Assembly (NCBI GenBank): GCA_037443785.1
Contig: JBBINR010000025.1
Span: 1 to 47,552 of the forward strand
Direction of reading: 5' to 3'
Source: JAQUOA01 sp037443785
Lineage (GTDB): Bacteria > Bacteroidota > Ignavibacteria > UBA10030 > UBA8401
DNA: 47,552 bases
Shown here: positions 16,627-26,678 of the stretch, one piece after another
How the letters are laid out: each line of letters starts with the position of its first letter
Position numbering within the stretch: the stretch's first letter is position 1
Translations under genes and position numbers: made by a program
Notes under the pieces: model-generated
Databases searched by the model: none
What the model saw: only the letters and a program-made list of their open reading frames with translations
What the model was told of the DNA's origin: nothing

Positions 16627-18606
16627 CTACTTCACCACTGTCAATTTCTTTGCCGCAACAAAATTATTTGCTGTCAATGTATACAGATACACGCCGCTTG
16701 AAAGCGCGCTCGCATCGAAAAGTGCCGTGTACATTCCCGGAGATTTAAATTCATCCACAAGTGTTGACACCTTTCGTCCAAGCACGTCATACACACACAA
16801 GGAAATTTTTGATGCTTCAGGAATTGCGTATGGAATGGCGGTCATCGGATTAAACGGATTAGGGTAATTTTGTGACAGCAAATATTCGGACGGAATATTC
16901 TTTTCTCTCTCGACTGATAATGGACCGGTATAGGCAAAGTCGATATAGTTTAAATTAAACCCGCCGATATACAATTGTAATTTTAATGTGTGTTTTCCTG
17001 CCGTCAAATCAACATCGCCCAATGATTGCGACTGCCATGTTTGGAGACTTCCGGTGCCGGCAAACGTTGCACCAACTTGACTATTTCCGTCCCAGCTCAT
17101 TCCGACCCCGCCAACATCGGCGGCAGCAACATTCAATGAAATTGAATATTTCCCACTCTGCAGAACATCCACCGTATAGAGCAAAAATTCACCTGTCGCC
17201 GTATGGGTTACGCAATATCCATTCGTAATACTGTCTGAGCATTTTTCAATATCAACACCGTCGTTGCGATACGTCCATCCAAGGTTCCAGTTCCCTCTGC
17301 CAGTGTTTTGGTACTCGACATCTTTATAGGCAATACCATATTTTCCAAAATCATAATTTGTCAGGAAAACTTTCCCGGGAATGGTATTCGCCGCAAATGG
17401 CGTTGTCGTATTATCGTGCGGCTGACGCATCATTGCGTCAATGACATCGGGATGGTAGATGCAATTTTCCAATTTCAATCCTTCTGCCATTCCCATCAAT
17501 GCTTTCATTGCCGTATCGACCGGCGGTTTTGATGCTTTGCCTTTCCAATAGTTCAACAATGCATTATATCCAGGTGTGACCGCAACGGAATACGGACCCA
17601 CAACGGTTTCAAATTTTTTCAGTGTCCACCATGACCAGCCGATGTTGTTCGCCTCCACCATGGAGATCGCATCGGTAAACCACGTATTTGAATTTTCTCC
17701 GGACTCTCCGAGCCACAACGGACGATTGGTCGTATCACGCAGTTTCAGAGCAAAATCAATTGAAGCAAGGTCGTTCTTGTTCCAGTATTTGTGAAAACTC
17801 CACACCAAGTTGCTGTCCCACGCCGGAGGAAGGCCGGTAAAATCATTAGCATACGAATTACCTTCAATAAAAATGATATGCGTTGTATCCACGGAACGGA
17901 TTGAGTCAGTAATCATTACATAAAGATCGCGAAGCGGTTTGTTATTTGTTCCGAGCCCCCATGCCGTTTCGTTAATAAGATCGTACCCGCCAACCCACGG
18001 TTCATTTTTATACCGCTCAGCAAGTTTCTTCCAGAGTTTTACCGTAAGAAGTCTATTGGTTTCACTATCCCACAATGACAGATACGCAGGATTATAATCG
18101 CTGATTCCTTGTGCACTTTGTCCGCCGGGTGCGGCGTGGAGATCGAGAATAAGATAGATTTTATTGTCGGCACATCGGTGCAGCAAGCTGTCGGTCAGTG
18201 TAAAACCATACTCGCGCAATGAACCGTCGCTGTTCATGTAATGTTCCCAGTGCATTGCGAGACGGACAGAATTAAATCCCTGCTGTGCGAGCCGTTCAAT
18301 ATCTTTTCGCTGAACAAAATTTTCTCTGTATGCCGTCCAAAACGTATCGGCTTTTTCCGGGCCAACAACGTCGATTATTTTGTTCTTCATTTGCCAAAAC
18401 GGATTTGCGAAATCCGAAGTGAGCAGCATGTATCCTTCGGGCAGCATCCATCCGCCAAGCCCCATTCCCCGAAGGATGATTTCATTCCCCTGGCCATCCA
18501 CGATATATTTACCGGAGACTTTAAGGAAACCCCCGGCAGGCATCATGCTCGTCACTATTGAGGAAAGAAAAAACAGAGAACAAAATATTTTCAAGAATTT
18601 TTGCAT
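16627..18606 (-). CDS. Secreted GH5 beta-glucanase with CBM6 and T9SS tail (copy 2)
   Basis: Same architecture as 6489-8480: signal peptide, GH5 barrel, CBM6-type module, T9SS type A tail from NYPNPFNPMT. Counted from the ATG at 18606, the acid/base Glu213 lies in YDLINETA (Thr replaces the usual Pro after NE) and the nucleophile Glu301 in WLGESGEN. The longer frame from 18621 uses a TTG codon; the ATG giving MQKFLKIF is a better signal-peptide start. Shared stretches with copy 1 include MITDSIRSVDTTHIIFIEGN and SWWTLKKFETV. Predicted surface beta-glucanase. Divergence between copies may reflect endo/exo or linkage specialisation. Confidence 0.92.
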   Translation of the reverse strand: MQKFLKIFCSLFFLSSIVTSMMPAGGFLKVSGKYIVDGQGNEIILRGMGLGGWMLPEGYMLLTSDFANPFWQMKNKIIDVVGPEKADTFWTAYRENFVQRKDIERLAQQGFNSVRLAMHWEHYMNSDGSLREYGFTLTDSLLHRCADNKIYLILDLHAAPGGQSAQGISDYNPAYLSLWDSETNRLLTVKLWKKLAERYKNEPWVGGYDLINETAWGLGTNNKPLRDLYVMITDSIRSVDTTHIIFIEGNSYANDFTGLPPAWDSNLVWSFHKYWNKNDLASIDFALKLRDTTNRPLWLGESGENSNTWFTDAISMVEANNIGWSWWTLKKFETVVGPYSVAVTPGYNALLNYWKGKASKPPVDTAMKALMGMAEGLKLENCIYHPDVIDAMMRQPHDNTTTPFAANTIPGKVFLTNYDFGKYGIAYKDVEYQNTGRGNWNLGWTYRNDGVDIEKCSDSITNGYCVTHTATGEFLLYTVDVLQSGKYSISLNVAAADVGGVGMSWDGNSQVGATFAGTGSLQTWQSQSLGDVDLTAGKHTLKLQLYIGGFNLNYIDFAYTGPLSVEREKNIPSEYLLSQNYPNPFNPMTAIPYAIPEASKISLCVYDVLGRKVSTLVDEFKSPGMYTALFDASALSSGVYLYTLTANNFVAAKKLTVVK

Positions 18607-18666
18607 ATCGATTGATGCCAATACAAGCGAAAGATTATTTTAAACAGCAGCCGCCATATCAATACT

Positions 18667-20487
18667 CTATTTTTTGCCAATGGCATCGCTGCCGTACGTC
18701 AAACCAAATCCGAATGGAAACAACGGATTATATTCTTTATCGCCGACATTGATCGGAATTTGCTGCATCGAACGAGGCCACGAGTGCGGGAGTTTTCCGG
18801 TCGGTGCGTAATCGCCGAACAATACATCGGCAACACCTTGACCTTCGGTGCCCGGGAGCCATGCTGCAACAAATGCATTGCTCTTTTCAATCGCAGAATT
18901 GATGATCACGGGACGGCCGGAAAAGAGCACAACAACAACGCGTACACCTTTGCCGGAAAGGTTCTGCACCAAGGCTTGATCCTCTGCAGAGAGGGAAAGA
19001 TCTTCGCGATCACCAAACATTTCTGCGTACGGAAGTTCGCCGAGAACAACCACCGCAACATCACCGCTGTCTGCACTGCTGCCATCGACCGAGTATGACA
19101 CTTTTGTTTCCTTGGAAACGGTATTTTTAATTGCCGTAAGAATCGTTGTTCCGCCTGAGATAACTTTGCCGGTTTTTCCCTGCCAATCGATCGTCCAACC
19201 GCCGCACTGGATACCAATATCATCGGCACCTTTACCCGCAACGACAATCTTTTTTGCTGTCTTTGAAAGAGGGAGAAGATTTTTTTCATTCTTCAATAAG
19301 ACAAGTGATTGACGAACCGCTTCACGGCCAATTTCTCGGTGCGCCGGCGAGCCAACTTCCGCCAGCAAAGCCCGGTCCGAATATTTTTGTTCGAACAATC
19401 CGAGGGCAAACTTGACTTTCAATATCCTCGATACTGCGTCATCAATTCGTTTCATGCTCACAGCTTTTTCATTCACCAACTCTTTCATCGTACTGATAAA
19501 TTTGTCATAACTGTTGAACGAGCCGCGTGGTGTAGTAAGCATTGCCATATCGACTCCGGCATTAATCGCCTGTTCCACGGCGTACTTGTACTTCGCTGAA
19601 AGCTGGTCGATACCATTCCAATCACCGACAACGAATCCTTGAAATTTCAATTCACCCTTTAAGACATCGGTCAACAAATATTTATTGCCATGCATCTTGT
19701 TGCCATTCCAACTGCTGTACGATGCCATCACAGAAAGAGCACCGGCATTAATCGCATTACGATAGGCTGGAAGAAAAAGGTTCCGCATTGTTTCTTCGTC
19801 CGCCACCGTATTTCCTTGATCTATTCCATTCATTGTACCGCCATCACCCATGTAATGCTTCAAACATGCAAGCACAGAATTTTTATCCGAAAGATTTGCT
19901 CCCTGGAGTCCTTTGACAAATGCAGTACCGAGAGGTGTAACCAATGATGGGTCTTCGCCAAAACTTTCATACGTTCTTCCCCATCGTTCATTCCGAACAA
20001 CGGCAACACACGGTGCGAACGTCCATTGGATTCCCGTCCCTTTCATTTCCTGCGCCGTGACCATTGCAACTTTTCCAACAATCGCCGGATCGTGTGTAGC
20101 ACCAAGACCGATATTGTGGGGAAAAATAACAGCGCCGTCCACATTGTTGTGGCCATGCACCGCATCGATTCCGAAAATGATTGGAATCTTTAGACGTGTT
20201 TTTTCCGAAAGTCCCTGCAACGAGTCGTAGCAATCCGCCCATCCTTTCGGTGTAATATCAACGATTTCAGAATTTCCACCCCATAGTACCGAACCAAGAG
20301 AGTATTTGATAAGATCCTCGGGGTGACTTTTCACCGCTTCATAATCGATCTGGGTCATTTGACCGAGCTTTTCATCCAGCGTCATTTTTTTGAGAAGTTT
20401 GTCAATTTTCGCGTCGATCGATTGTTGTTTTGGCTGTGCTATTGAAAGTACACCAAGACAAATGAGTGCAATAAGTATCCGCTTCAT
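18667..20487 (-). CDS. GH3 exo-beta-glucanase/beta-glucosidase (ExoI/ExoP-like)
   Basis: GH3 enzyme of 606 residues resembling plant and bacterial exo-1,3/1,4-beta-glucanases. The signal peptide is about 1-17. Landmarks: GIDAVHGHNNV (106-116), LKHYMGDGGT, the nucleophile loop FVVGDWNGID with Asp289, and GELPYAEMFGD (483-493) with probable acid/base Glu489. It lacks PA14, Fn3 and T9SS domains, so a periplasmic glucosidase acting on imported oligosaccharides is likely. An AAGGA Shine-Dalgarno precedes the ATG. It lies between the permuted GH16 gene and GH5 copy 2 with gaps of 57 and 60 bases. Confidence 0.94.
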   Translation of the reverse strand: MKRILIALICLGVLSIAQPKQQSIDAKIDKLLKKMTLDEKLGQMTQIDYEAVKSHPEDLIKYSLGSVLWGGNSEIVDITPKGWADCYDSLQGLSEKTRLKIPIIFGIDAVHGHNNVDGAVIFPHNIGLGATHDPAIVGKVAMVTAQEMKGTGIQWTFAPCVAVVRNERWGRTYESFGEDPSLVTPLGTAFVKGLQGANLSDKNSVLACLKHYMGDGGTMNGIDQGNTVADEETMRNLFLPAYRNAINAGALSVMASYSSWNGNKMHGNKYLLTDVLKGELKFQGFVVGDWNGIDQLSAKYKYAVEQAINAGVDMAMLTTPRGSFNSYDKFISTMKELVNEKAVSMKRIDDAVSRILKVKFALGLFEQKYSDRALLAEVGSPAHREIGREAVRQSLVLLKNEKNLLPLSKTAKKIVVAGKGADDIGIQCGGWTIDWQGKTGKVISGGTTILTAIKNTVSKETKVSYSVDGSSADSGDVAVVVLGELPYAEMFGDREDLSLSAEDQALVQNLSGKGVRVVVVLFSGRPVIINSAIEKSNAFVAAWLPGTEGQGVADVLFGDYAPTGKLPHSWPRSMQQIPINVGDKEYNPLFPFGFGLTYGSDAIGKK

Positions 20488-20544
20488 ACAATGTTCCTTA
20501 TAAAATAATGTTCAATGTGGTTTTGAAAATCAACGTGCTTTCTT

Positions 20545-22347
20545 CTACTGAAGAAGCATTAATTTTTTTGTTGTAGAAAATGTCGTTCCGCTTACACTGT
20601 AAAAATAGATTCCGCTTGCAACTGGGCTACCGTGAAAATCTTTTGCATCCCACCGAAAATAATGTTTACCAGCCGAGATATTTCCAACGGCAAGTTCAGA
20701 TATTTGCCGCCCCAATATATCATAAAATCGAATCGCAATGGTTTCCTGGTAAGCAATTTCGACCGGTATCACCGTGCCTCCGTTAAACGGGTTTGGATAA
20801 TTTTGTCCTACATTCCAACGGGTCGGCAATAGATCTTCTCTCTCATGAACTTTGGATGGAGTTTGTGCGACAATAATACCGTTGATGATCGCATAATTTT
20901 TTGAGGCCATAAAGTGAATATCGATCATTTCATTATCGACAATAACATTTTTTATAACTTTGGTATAAGCAACATTTTTTCCTACCAGAGCGGCAAGATC
21001 AAGGTTCTGCACGACAACCGAATCCTGCACGGCAATGGAAAAGATTCTGCTGCTATCGCCGGAAAAAGAGGTTTCTGCCATTTGCAGTTCGACATCATAT
21101 ATCCCGTTCGGCACACGAATAAAATATTTTACCGGCATATTCAATTCTGAGTGATAAATTGTTGCATCAGCCGCACCGGAGACAACGGCTGCATTGGAAT
21201 TATATTTCCCGTCCACGTGACCGTATTCAACACCCGGCCCCCATTCTTGATCTCCCAAATAATCTGCGTAGGCGGCGCCGCCGCAATTTATTTTCAACGG
21301 GAATACAATCGGTTTCTGTTTTACAATAGAGACATTTCGGACGGTAAGTGCATTCGCAGGATAAAAGCGATCATTCGTGTTAATAACAATAATATTACTC
21401 AATGTCGAGGTATCGTACTTTGCCACGGTTAGATACACGGTTTGCGAATCTGGCTGCAGTTTTGCCGAGGCAACAGAGTTATTGGTAACAAAATAATTGC
21501 TTGGCATCTCCGCTGATTCTTGTTCTACTTCTTCGGTATAATGCACTTTGATTTTTCCATTCTCTGCACGGGCATAACTTATCGTTGGTTCCGTTTTATC
21601 ATAGTAACCGAATGTTGTACTTGTTGTCAGACATAAAATCATTACACCGTTTTTGAAAACAATGTTCTCGGGATACATTGTGCTCAAGTTGCCCCCCCAC
21701 GTGTGGCTTGGATCCGGATGCTCCCAACGAGTCGTATCAAAAGAATTGAAGTCGTCTTTCCATTGAAATTTAAAATTATTATTGGTTCCGGTATCCCCCG
21801 AATCGGGCGCATACGTCGAATAACTGACCCAGTCATAATACGCAAACGCAGGGAGGACACTTGCCGTTGAAAGGCCTACCCAATTTGCATATGAGGGATT
21901 CCATATATTCATCATAATTTTTTGCGGCAGATTCAATGCTTGAATGTGGGCGCCAACTTGCCGGTGCACTTCTTTTCCGTCAACAAACCATGCAACGTAC
22001 GTCGGCGCCCATTCAAAACCGTAAGTGTGAAAATCTTGAGCCGGATTGAACGGTGTCTGATAATGCACTTCATGATTTACTTGCCCCGGCGTGATAGGAT
22101 TGAATTGAACATCATCGGTATATCTGCCGAGAATTTCGATGTCAATTTCATTCCAAGGAGTCGCAGGGAAGCTATCATTGTAGGTGAAAAATGACGAGAG
22201 CATTCCTTCGCGGTGTGCAGATTTCATTCGTACTTCAAAGCGTCCGTACGTAAAATAATTTTTTGTTCGATATTCCGCACCGCGATAATCTTTAGCTTCA
22301 AGGACAAGAAAAAGGGAAAAAAATATTACCGCTGCCGCAATCCTCAT
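20545..22347 (-). CDS. Circularly permuted GH16 lichenase with malectin-like module and T9SS tail
   Basis: Endo-beta-1,3-1,4-glucanase of GH16. The order of segments is inverted relative to Bacillus lichenases: after the signal peptide comes the catalytic half (YGRFEVRMKSA; WNEIDIEILG with Glu67, Asp69, Glu71; FHTYGFEW; MNIWNPSYANW), and only at residues 194-240 the segment that normally starts the fold (WKDDFNSFDTTRWE, then NIVFKNGVMILCL). The same permutation is known from the Fibrobacter succinogenes 1,3-1,4-beta-glucanase. A beta-sandwich linker, a malectin-like carbohydrate-binding module (about 352-510, starting KINCGGAAY) and a T9SS tail (NYPNPFNGGT) follow. Surface mixed-linkage glucanase. 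The gap to the upstream PorV-like gene is six bases. Confidence 0.93.
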   Translation of the reverse strand: MRIAAAVIFFSLFLVLEAKDYRGAEYRTKNYFTYGRFEVRMKSAHREGMLSSFFTYNDSFPATPWNEIDIEILGRYTDDVQFNPITPGQVNHEVHYQTPFNPAQDFHTYGFEWAPTYVAWFVDGKEVHRQVGAHIQALNLPQKIMMNIWNPSYANWVGLSTASVLPAFAYYDWVSYSTYAPDSGDTGTNNNFKFQWKDDFNSFDTTRWEHPDPSHTWGGNLSTMYPENIVFKNGVMILCLTTSTTFGYYDKTEPTISYARAENGKIKVHYTEEVEQESAEMPSNYFVTNNSVASAKLQPDSQTVYLTVAKYDTSTLSNIIVINTNDRFYPANALTVRNVSIVKQKPIVFPLKINCGGAAYADYLGDQEWGPGVEYGHVDGKYNSNAAVVSGAADATIYHSELNMPVKYFIRVPNGIYDVELQMAETSFSGDSSRIFSIAVQDSVVVQNLDLAALVGKNVAYTKVIKNVIVDNEMIDIHFMASKNYAIINGIIVAQTPSKVHEREDLLPTRWNVGQNYPNPFNGGTVIPVEIAYQETIAIRFYDILGRQISELAVGNISAGKHYFRWDAKDFHGSPVASGIYFYSVSGTTFSTTKKLMLLQ

Positions 22348-22353
22348 CGTTTT

Positions 22354-23400
22354 CTAGAAATTCACCGCAACAGAAAATTTTTGAACATTTTTCAACCGCC
22401 CAAAATCTTGGTACGCATAATCAAAGCTGATTTGCATCGCACCGATTAATTCTTGAGTAACACCTACTCCCAGCGTAAGACCGGTTTCAGAATCTGCAAG
22501 GAATAACGATCGATAACCGCCGCGCAGTGCAATGAAATCGTTGAACACGTACTCCGCACCAACATCGACACTCTCATAGTCATCGCTTGGGTGCGAAGCA
22601 TCTGCTTCGAGCGTAAGTTTATTAACCTCATCAGACAGCGCTTTATAGGAGACGCCGAATTTAAAATTGAGCGGCAGAGACCATTCATCGGTGGAAAGGT
22701 TTGTCGGAATTTTATTATTATTGCCTACGGTCGTCGGATCAGGGTCGTATAATACGATTGAAGAATTTCCCTGCATCTGCATTTTTTGTCCAAAATTGGA
22801 TATGCACATGCCGAGAGTCACGCCGTCGAACGGAGTCACATATTTTACGCCGACGTCTACGGCAAAAGCGCTGGCACTCATTCTCCAAATCCGTTCATAA
22901 ATAAATTTTGGACTGATGCCGATTGAAAATTTATCGGTCAATTTAATGGCGTATGCCGCGCTCAGTGCTATATCGGAAAATGAGAATGTTTCCCCGGTTC
23001 CTTCCGGTTGATCGACGGTAGTAACTTTCATTTCACCGATATCCGAAGCAGTAAATGATAATCCTATTGTTCCAATATCTCCCAAGTTTACTGCACCAGC
23101 GACGAAATTATATTTGATGCTGGCCAGCCATTCTGTGTGGTCAACAATAAAGGAACTTCCGCGGGTATCGGTAATGCCGGCAGGGTTCCAGTACATCCCC
23201 GTCGCATCGCTCGCCGTAACAACCGAAGCGCCGCCCATTGCCATTCCTCGCGCACCTTGACTTATTGATAAAAAAGGCACGGCGGTCGTCCCCTTTTTAG
23301 AAACGTTCGATTTAACATTTTGTGCATTGATTGCACAGGGAACGACAATCAATGCCAGCATGATCAAAATGAGTTTGTGTGTTTTCATATATTCATTCAT
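22354..23400 (-). CDS. PorV/PorQ-family outer-membrane beta-barrel
   Basis: Outer-membrane barrel of 348 residues. PorV-type proteins shuttle T9SS cargo from the translocon to the cell-surface attachment complex. After the signal peptide comes the family signature FLSISQGARGMAMGGASVV then ATGMYWNPAGI, followed by alternating amphipathic strands to a C-terminal aromatic residue (AVNF). The start ATG overlaps the stop of the upstream secreted-protein gene in TAATG, implying translational coupling; an ATG four codons later is an alternative. A PorV paralogue inside a glycan locus, coupled to one large secreted protein, suggests a dedicated partner rather than the housekeeping PorV. Confidence 0.88.
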   Translation of the reverse strand: MNEYMKTHKLILIMLALIVVPCAINAQNVKSNVSKKGTTAVPFLSISQGARGMAMGGASVVTASDATGMYWNPAGITDTRGSSFIVDHTEWLASIKYNFVAGAVNLGDIGTIGLSFTASDIGEMKVTTVDQPEGTGETFSFSDIALSAAYAIKLTDKFSIGISPKFIYERIWRMSASAFAVDVGVKYVTPFDGVTLGMCISNFGQKMQMQGNSSIVLYDPDPTTVGNNNKIPTNLSTDEWSLPLNFKFGVSYKALSDEVNKLTLEADASHPSDDYESVDVGAEYVFNDFIALRGGYRSLFLADSETGLTLGVGVTQELIGAMQISFDYAYQDFGRLKNVQKFSVAVNF

Positions 23401-26400
23401 TATTTTATGACCGCAAATTTTCCGATGTACGTCCCGATATTTGGCGCATCAACGTGGAAGATATATAGTCCGAAAGAAATATCCATTCCATCATCACTGA
23501 TCAAATCCCATGATAATGTTCCGTTGTCCGGAGACGAATTTTTTTGCAATGTTTTCACCAATTGACCGCTAATGGTATAAATCCTGATCGTACACTGGGC
23601 GGGCAGGTGAATAAATTCTATTTTCCGATCTCCGCGTCCTGTCTGGAAAATATTTTGACGTTCCCATTTGGCTTGGATAAAATACGGATTGGGCACAACG
23701 GAAATTTTATCCAATGCATTTTTCGCATTGGCGCTATTTACTTTCGCAGAGTGTGTTTTGAATTCAAAATAATCACCCGTCGAAAATGGCTTTTTTGTCT
23801 TTAAAACAAATTTGTCTTTTCCGTTGATATAGGGATCTGACGGGTCGATAGGATTCATGGAAGGATCGACATACGAAAGATTGTAACAAATTTTAAAATT
23901 TGTGGAATTGACATATCCATCTAATATTTTTATAGAATCCTTGTAATCGAAATATCCGTTTGCATTCATATCCATCACCAAAAATTTACATCGGTACCCG
24001 CTTGTAAGATTTGTAATGGTAAACTTCACGGAGTCATCAATAAATTTGCCCCCTTTTAATGCAGGTTTATCTTGATTCGTTGTGAAGAACTGAATTTCAT
24101 AATCGGCAGGCCATGCAACATTTTTGGCGCCATTGGACTGATCAATAGTCGCACGCATGGTAATGTTGGTGTGAAATGTCGAACTTCCATACACCCATCC
24201 CGTTGCTTGATTATCAATTGTCACAGAAGTATCATTGGAAAGGGTTAAACTTAATCCATCAAAAGGAGAACTGAGAATAACGGGATCTTTTTTTGTGAAG
24301 CCTGCATTTTTAATGACCGTATCAGCTGTCGTCGTGCTCGGAGCAAAACGAAGCACCGAATATGATTTCGTGTTATAGAGCGGCATCGTGCCAACCGAAT
24401 CAAAATGAATTTGGTACGTATATCCCTCACGAACGACATTCGGATTAATGATACCCACCTCAACCTTTCCTGTCCCAATTCCTTGTTTCAACTTCGTCGT
24501 TGTACCCTCGATTTGCGGGGGGATGTACCCTGCCGATTGTCCGGAGGGAGTAACGACGGCACAGTTGATATCGACAAATGTCAGCGTTCCATTAAATTCT
24601 TCGGTAATTTGCTTGGTGCATTCAGACGGTGTTAAGCCACCCGATGGACCGTACACTGAATCCATTTTGTTCGGAATAACACCTTTGTCGTACGAAACGA
24701 GCGCGTAGTAATACCGTTTTCCGTTAACGACGGTTGTGTCAACAAACGAATGCTGCAATCCCGTATCATCGCCTCTCCAGAAATGTGCGCCGTTCACGCC
24801 GACCGGATCGGGTCCTTTGATCGAGTCGACAACATCCCATTGCTTAATCGGTTTATAATATTTTGGATCACCCTTCGAATCAGTTATTGTTTTTATGTCT
24901 TGGAAAACGAACTCTTCGCTTCGATAGAGAAGGTACCCTTCAAAATCAAATTTTCGCAGAAAACGATCGTATGAATGTTCGGCAACATTATCCCAATACA
25001 AAAATACTTTATGATCGCCCGGAACAGCCGTAAGGGTAGGCGTCAACGGCGGCTGTGCAAAATTGTAATTCGCATTATAAATAGACTGCACTGTCACTTT
25101 ATTGAAAATCAAATCTTCAAGATTGTCACCGAACAAAATTGCGATCGAAAATCGTTCACGCTGGTTTCGCTTCAACGGAAAAATGCCCGATGAAAATACC
25201 ATGGAAATATTTGCGCTCCGAATGGAGGTATCGACAAATCCGCCGGTCATCACATCCCACATTTTATTGTCGCTGCGCGGCCATGCGTCATCTTCGCTTT
25301 TTCGTTCTGTTAAAATGCTGATGAATGCCGATTGCAAACCGATTTGGTCAGATTCATCTTTGTCGGTCTTATCAAAATTCGGCTCGCCAAGTGTCGGCAG
25401 CCCGTCTCCTTCTCCTTTATCCGGTCCTTTATATTGGGGATCATATACGCCAACACCATCGGCGCCAACGTCATCATTCAATGGTTCACCTAAATCTCCA
25501 TCCCATTTACCGTTCTTATTGACATCGGTAAATGGCACCCAATCCATGTCGTTATCAATGCCGTCGTCGCGGCGTTCATCGACCATTTTCGGATTATAGA
25601 CCGATCCGTCGGCCCATTTTGTTCCGTCTGTTTTTAATGCATCTTCATCATCGTCAACTCCGTTGTTGCTGTTGCCCGGGCTTTCCAAAAATGAATGTCC
25701 ATAATATCCGGTTTGATAATGATCAGGCAATCCGTTAAATGGAATCGGATCCCACGCGTATGCCAAATCAAGTTTTCTATCAAACAGAGCATCGTTTGCT
25801 TGCGAACCGACGCTTGGGTCAGCGTAAAATCCGAATACCGTAGAATCGTAATCATGATCGGAAATATTGATGATATCGTAGTGCCAAAAAATAATATCTT
25901 CAGCAAGAACATGATTCCATTGAAATCCACGGACTTCCATTCTCTCTCCAATGCCGCCTCGTTCAGAATCGTCCGCAACCGGATAATATCCAAATGGAAA
26001 GCGGGTGAACTCTTTATCCTGCGAATCGTCAACAACGAAATATGTTTCCAATTGGGCGTTGCTCACACCGCGGCCAAAATATCCGTACCAATAGCCATCC
26101 CATTCTTTAATTTGATTCTCATCTGTTCCGTACAAATCGTAAAAGATTGATCGGGGCCAGTGTTCCGGATAAGAAGTTTTCTTGATGTCAATTGCCGGAA
26201 TTTTTGAAGAGGGATTTGAATATCCCGGAACCGGCTCTACGCCCCATTGCACATGGGTATCTGGATCGAAATCATAAACTTCCCGATATGAGGTTTCAAC
26301 CGTCTTTACTAATCGCGTTTTTGTACTGTCGGCCATATCTCTCACACGAAACTTTGCCCCCACTAACGGAGTAAGACCATCTAAGCTTCGGTGCCCGCTG

Positions 26401-26654
26401 TTTTTTGGCCATTCACCATGCGGTGCAGAAACTGCTCCGCTGAACCAGTCGGACACTTCAGCATTGTTTTTATAAACAGTGCGAACCAGGTTCCCGTCCA
26501 ATATTCCCTGCCTTCGGGATTGAACTGTTCCCTTCGGTTCTTTGCGGAACATTTCAACTTGAGGTGTAACCTGCCCCATTACGTCCGAAGAAATCGTCAA
26601 AAACAATCCTGCGGAAATAAATGTGTATGCAAATTTTTTAAGAAAGAAATTCAT
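23400..26654 (-). CDS. Large secreted protein with FlgD/T9SS-like C-terminal domain
   Basis: Protein of 1084 residues with a signal peptide of about 27. No catalytic domain recognised. Residues about 328-437 are rich in Asp with NGVDDDEDAL, DERRDDGIDNDMDW and DVNKNGKWDGD, the last resembling dockerin/EF-hand or thrombospondin-3 calcium loops. A fibronectin-III-like segment (PPLTPTLTAVPGDHKVFLYW) lies mid-protein. The end, VVPNPYF...CTIRIYTISGQLVKTL...GLYIFHVD, is an FlgD-like/T9SS sorting domain unlike the NYPNPFNP tails nearby. It lies between the TonB receptor (24-base gap) and the PorV-like gene (one-base overlap). It might be the glycan-binding partner of the receptor, filling the SusD role; this is inference. 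Confidence 0.8.
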   Translation of the reverse strand: MNFFLKKFAYTFISAGLFLTISSDVMGQVTPQVEMFRKEPKGTVQSRRQGILDGNLVRTVYKNNAEVSDWFSGAVSAPHGEWPKNSGHRSLDGLTPLVGAKFRVRDMADSTKTRLVKTVETSYREVYDFDPDTHVQWGVEPVPGYSNPSSKIPAIDIKKTSYPEHWPRSIFYDLYGTDENQIKEWDGYWYGYFGRGVSNAQLETYFVVDDSQDKEFTRFPFGYYPVADDSERGGIGERMEVRGFQWNHVLAEDIIFWHYDIINISDHDYDSTVFGFYADPSVGSQANDALFDRKLDLAYAWDPIPFNGLPDHYQTGYYGHSFLESPGNSNNGVDDDEDALKTDGTKWADGSVYNPKMVDERRDDGIDNDMDWVPFTDVNKNGKWDGDLGEPLNDDVGADGVGVYDPQYKGPDKGEGDGLPTLGEPNFDKTDKDESDQIGLQSAFISILTERKSEDDAWPRSDNKMWDVMTGGFVDTSIRSANISMVFSSGIFPLKRNQRERFSIAILFGDNLEDLIFNKVTVQSIYNANYNFAQPPLTPTLTAVPGDHKVFLYWDNVAEHSYDRFLRKFDFEGYLLYRSEEFVFQDIKTITDSKGDPKYYKPIKQWDVVDSIKGPDPVGVNGAHFWRGDDTGLQHSFVDTTVVNGKRYYYALVSYDKGVIPNKMDSVYGPSGGLTPSECTKQITEEFNGTLTFVDINCAVVTPSGQSAGYIPPQIEGTTTKLKQGIGTGKVEVGIINPNVVREGYTYQIHFDSVGTMPLYNTKSYSVLRFAPSTTTADTVIKNAGFTKKDPVILSSPFDGLSLTLSNDTSVTIDNQATGWVYGSSTFHTNITMRATIDQSNGAKNVAWPADYEIQFFTTNQDKPALKGGKFIDDSVKFTITNLTSGYRCKFLVMDMNANGYFDYKDSIKILDGYVNSTNFKICYNLSYVDPSMNPIDPSDPYINGKDKFVLKTKKPFSTGDYFEFKTHSAKVNSANAKNALDKISVVPNPYFIQAKWERQNIFQTGRGDRKIEFIHLPAQCTIRIYTISGQLVKTLQKNSSPDNGTLSWDLISDDGMDISFGLYIFHVDAPNIGTYIGKFAVIK

Positions 26655-26678
26655 AGTATATGCTCGTAGAAAAATAAA

